Source: Variovorax flavidus
GTDB taxonomy: Bacteria > Pseudomonadota > Gammaproteobacteria > Burkholderiales > Burkholderiaceae_C
NCBI RefSeq assembly: GCF_030317145.1
Contig: NZ_JASZYE010000013.1
Span: 36,552 to 100,551, forward strand
Length of the DNA stretch: 64,000 nt
Reading direction: 5' to 3'
This document shows positions 61,413-64,000 of the stretch, piece by piece; position 1 is the stretch's first letter, and each line of letters starts with the position of its first letter. The notes below the pieces were generated by a model. That model was not told the DNA's origin and did not search any database. It was given only the letters and a program-made list of their open reading frames with translations. Made by a program: the position numbers and the translations under genes.

Positions 61413-61503
61413 AGACGCCAGTGTGAGCAAACATGTCACGCAACTGGAAAAGCGCTTCGGCGTGCGGGCCCATTCACGTGGCGGCGACGAAATGTCCTTG
61501 GGG
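61405..61503 (+). pseudogene. LysR helix-turn-helix fragment
   Basis: In the frame from 61405 the sequence reads GVEDASVSKHVTQLEKRFGVRAHSR followed by GGDEMSLG, the recognition helix and following residues of another LysR protein (usual wording VSKHVxxLExxFGVRLxxR). No start, and no sensor domain follows. It overlaps the last codons of the preceding LysR gene, so a piece of a second regulator was joined there. Confidence 0.6.
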
Positions 61504-61640
61504 AGCATCGCGAATGCGGTCGGAAATCCACGTAGAGAAGGCCAAGCCCCACAGCGGAGTTCCATCATGGCCGGTCGTTTTTACGATAGCTGCCTTGCGA
61601 CGCCGGCCCCGGGTGCTTCGGGGGTCTTCCCATGCCCGGC

Positions 61641-62513
61641 TCATTGGAGCTTTGTAAGGCGCTCCTCGGCCACGTCCGCCGCTTCGGAGTCTGGATACGC
61701 CTCTACGACGTCTTGAAGCGTCCGGCGGGCCGCTTTGACATTCATGAGTTCTACTTGGCAATCGGCCACAGACAACAGCGCGTCGGGTGCGCGCAGATGG
61801 CTGGGCTCGGCCGTCACCAGCGCCCGGAAATTGCCCTCAGCATCTGAGTAGTTGTGGAGGGTGTACTGGACATTGCCCAGCCAAAACAGCGCAGAGGGCT
61901 TGTATCTGCTTCTGGGGTAATGCTTGACGAAAGCCACAAGGCCATCTTGCGCTTGAGCAATGTCGCCTTCGCGAAGGGTGGCAAGCGCCGCATCAAACTC
62001 ATGCTTCTCGGCCGGCCCGACGACAAACTGCTGGCCATCTACCAAGACCATGGTCGACTCAACATTGCGCTCGCCAGCGCTTTGTTCCGTGCTCGTCTGG
62101 CTTCGCTGCATATCGGCCATGCCATGGGCCAGTCCCTCGTTTTGTCCGCGCACGATTGCCACTTCGTTGCGCAACTCCTCCATCTGGTTGGAAAGATCGA
62201 GCACGCTGCGACGAAGCTGGACGTTGTCCTCATTGGCTTTTCTCAGGTCATCTGCGACGCGCTGCTGGGAATTAGAGACCTTTTGTCGCAACTCGATGGC
62301 GCTCGCGGCTGAAAGCGCATACAGGCCATGCCCCACGGTGCAGCCCAGCGAGCACGCCACGCCCGCGCCCATCAATGCAGCACCTACCAGGCGGCGAAAG
62401 TCGCCGCCTAAAAAAGCCCAGAAAACCACCCCCAAGACAGTCAGCGGGGCCAGGCCCAGCCCAGCGAAGCCGCTCGATATGCCGAGCGCGCTGGGTGTGC
62501 TCGATCCGGACAT
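61641..62513 (-). CDS. membrane-anchored coiled-coil/TPR protein (CpoB/YbgF-like)
   Basis: A 290-aa protein. Two hydrophobic segments at about residues 15-37 and 42-68 are followed by a long coiled coil (ELRQKVSNSQQRVADDLRKANEDNVQLRRSVLDLSNQMEELRNEV). C-terminal tetratricopeptide repeats (HEFDAALATLREGDIAQAQDGLVAFVKHYPRSRYKPSALFWLGNVQYTLHNYSDAEGNFRALV) follow, as in the Tol-Pal-associated CpoB. GGAGG lies before the ATG. Unlike CpoB it has a membrane N-terminus and no signal peptidase site, and no tol genes adjoin it. Possibly an envelope or secretion accessory. Confidence 0.75.
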   Translation of the reverse strand: MSGSSTPSALGISSGFAGLGLAPLTVLGVVFWAFLGGDFRRLVGAALMGAGVACSLGCTVGHGLYALSAASAIELRQKVSNSQQRVADDLRKANEDNVQLRRSVLDLSNQMEELRNEVAIVRGQNEGLAHGMADMQRSQTSTEQSAGERNVESTMVLVDGQQFVVGPAEKHEFDAALATLREGDIAQAQDGLVAFVKHYPRSRYKPSALFWLGNVQYTLHNYSDAEGNFRALVTAEPSHLRAPDALLSVADCQVELMNVKAARRTLQDVVEAYPDSEAADVAEERLTKLQ

Positions 62514-63041
62514 ATTCGTTCCTCCAAGGCGGCTGTCAATTTGATCCTGAAGGAAACAGACTTAGGCAAGTAGGGTCATGACGCCATGTCTCCAGGTTTG
62601 GCGTGCAGGGATTTGCCCAGCGAACAAGCCGCCGCGACCCGCTGTTGGGCGATTGCGATTAGCCGCTGGACGCTTCGCTGCGGTGCGGGAGTTCTGAGGG
62701 AAAACGAGCTGATGAAGATCCGCACATCCCTGCATACCGAGTTGGGAGACAGACACGCCCGACAGGATCACCGTTCGCGGATGGCGACTGTGTCGTCTCG
62801 TAAGCGCGCACCGAAGCGCTTTTCCTGGCGTCGGAAAAGTTGTTCGATGAACCGGAGTCCTGAGAGTTGCTTCCGGCTCCTAAGCGAGCGGCATAGGCCA
62901 TGTGATCGCCTCGCATAATTCGCTTAAAGAGGTCTTTGGTATTACATTGAGGGGCGGCTGAGGTTTCGGCCGCAGATTGTGGGGGGGCGATGGAAGAATT
63001 TCATTCGGAAATGAGCAGGGCGATCAAGCGGTCGCGGTCGG
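62514..63041. other. intergenic region, no gene recognised
   Basis: 528 bases between two diverging genes. A plus-strand frame at 62586-62918 is arginine- and serine-rich and lacks a family match. A 22-codon frame at 62990 overlaps the start of the next gene. No mobile-element ends seen. Confidence 0.4.
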
Positions 63042-63881
63042 ATGCGGGTTGGAAGTAAGCGCCGCCTCGCTCCGGAGAGTCAGGCCGAATTTGTGGACAC
63101 ATCGGCCTTGTCGCCCTGTATGCGTTGTGCAGAGTTACTTCAGGAGGACGACCGTTTTTGCCGATCTTGTGGCGAGGATCAGTCCGGGGGGAGGGGCGCG
63201 AACGATCGACATTCGGCTGTTGGGCCCACGCGCGGTCGACGCCGAGCGGAATGTCCAGTCGAGGCGGATTTCGCTGACACATTGCAGCCAGAAGAAGAGG
63301 GAGCGATCAGTGTGCTTGTGGTGGAGAACGCTGCCAATGAGGCAGTTAGTGCCGGGCCGAAGGAGCCGTCCGTCGGCACGCGAGTTGAGCCCTTGGCCGC
63401 CAGGCCCGGCACCGCGTACGCCTTGGTGATCGGCATCTTGGCGCTGGCGTTCTCCCTTGCGACTGCGATGGGCTATGACCTCATGCGGAGGGGCGTCAGC
63501 GATTGGCAGAACCCCGGGGCGGATGCTGAGCAAGCTCAAACCGCTTTCACTGGTGAAAACCTGAGTGGCGTAAGGCGCGCAGGCGACGCAGTTGCTCGCG
63601 AACGCAGCAGCTCAATCGTGAGGGTGACGTCCGATCCGGAAGGGCCTTTGCGGGAGCATCAGACACAGCCGGAACAGGCCCAACCTGGTCAGCCCCCAGA
63701 GACGGCCTCCGATGTGATCAGGGCTCTCAGTCTTGGCGAGGCCGTGGCACCCCCTTCTGAAGCCCCATGGCCGCTAGCGACACCAGTAGTTTCTCGCCCT
63801 CCAGTAGAGCTTGGCTTGGCGAATCCACGCCGAGATGAATGCAACGAAGCACTCGTCGCGTTGGCCGTGTGCCAGAAGTGA
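63042..63881 (+). CDS. zinc-ribbon single-pass membrane protein
   Basis: A 279-aa protein. An N-terminal zinc ribbon CMRCAELLQEDDRFCRSCG (two CxxC knuckles, residues about 26-44) is followed by an acidic linker and one membrane segment (AYALVIGILALAFSLATAMGY, near 125-145). A Pro/Gln/Glu-rich tail ends in a short CNEALVALAVCQK. Such zinc-ribbon/TM proteins often couple to peptidoglycan or secretion machinery; none is visible. The start is uncertain because no strong ribosome-binding site precedes ATG 63042, but the first zinc ligand requires a start before 63117. Confidence 0.65.
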   Translation: MRVGSKRRLAPESQAEFVDTSALSPCMRCAELLQEDDRFCRSCGEDQSGGRGANDRHSAVGPTRGRRRAECPVEADFADTLQPEEEGAISVLVVENAANEAVSAGPKEPSVGTRVEPLAARPGTAYALVIGILALAFSLATAMGYDLMRRGVSDWQNPGADAEQAQTAFTGENLSGVRRAGDAVARERSSSIVRVTSDPEGPLREHQTQPEQAQPGQPPETASDVIRALSLGEAVAPPSEAPWPLATPVVSRPPVELGLANPRRDECNEALVALAVCQK

Positions 63882-63965
63882 TCGGGATACAGAAACGGGA
63901 GACAGCGAGCAGCAAAAAGGGGCCGGGCATCGCCTGGCGATTGCCAACCTTCGATGGAGCCAGCA

Positions 63966-64000
63966 TGCGAATCAGAACCATACTGACCGGCCTGATGTGG
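63966..64000 (+). CDS. start of a gene, probably exported protein (runs off the window)
   Basis: ATG 63966 with GGAG five bases upstream, reading MRIRTILTGLMW to the edge, a basic-then-hydrophobic start typical of a signal peptide. Too short for a family call. Confidence 0.4.

Overview
The window is about 64 kb of high-GC DNA. It is rich in LysR-type regulators, Bug-type (tripartite tricarboxylate) solute receptors, DASS anion transporters and CoA-ester catabolic genes, and it carries DNA polymerase II and a large type V autotransporter. This combination points to a chromosome of a metabolically versatile betaproteobacterium, most likely Burkholderiales/Comamonadaceae (Variovorax- or Polaromonas-like). 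That assignment rests on gene content and is an inference. No rRNA, intact tRNA, CRISPR array or intact insertion sequence was seen.

Layout. 1-7562: a minus-strand trio (NuoF-like NADH-binding subunit, fumarate reductase/SdhA-type flavoprotein, FrdB-type iron-sulfur protein) with no membrane anchor, followed by two DASS-family carboxylate transporters and an acyl-CoA synthetase. 7716-13197: a phosphate/polyphosphate module (PPK2 kinase, P-type cation ATPase, Na/Pi cotransporter) behind a good sigma70-type promoter. 13514-19834: a 2106-aa autotransporter. 20469-32581: mixed housekeeping and accessory genes. These include an esterase with a textbook MerR-type promoter, an ACT-domain protein, an S33 peptidase, a RIO-type kinase, DNA polymerase II (polB), a PAP2 phosphatase, and a VOC protein with its AraC regulator. 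32611-37926: a single hybrid NRPS-PKS gene with half a condensation domain, an acyltransferase domain lacking its catalytic residues, and no terminal carrier protein.

37927-41000 is a scarred region. It holds a small gene under a near-consensus LexA box, a frameshifted small ORF, a D-lactate dehydrogenase, and an iclR regulator split into two oppositely oriented pieces. 40986-56734 is catabolic: an LysR/MFS/quinone-reductase group, a Bug receptor, and a run of CoA transferase, thiolase, SDR, enoyl-CoA hydratase and iron-type alcohol dehydrogenase reading like one operon for a CoA-activated substrate. After these come a quinone-oxidoreductase/LysR pair, a hexapeptide protein with a Cys-rich MarR regulator, and an amidohydrolase.

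56735-64000 is accessory and decayed: a structured leader resembling phage P1/P7 C4 antisense RNA with a small gene, two orphan antitoxins, remnants of a hybrid histidine kinase and of an LysR gene, a Bug receptor/LysR pair, a coiled-coil/TPR membrane protein, a zinc-ribbon membrane protein, and the start of one further gene. The most noteworthy items are the crippled NRPS-PKS, the LexA-controlled small gene, the anchorless NADH/fumarate-reductase-like cluster, the unusual active-site residues of PolB, the inverted iclR, and the C4-like RNA locus.
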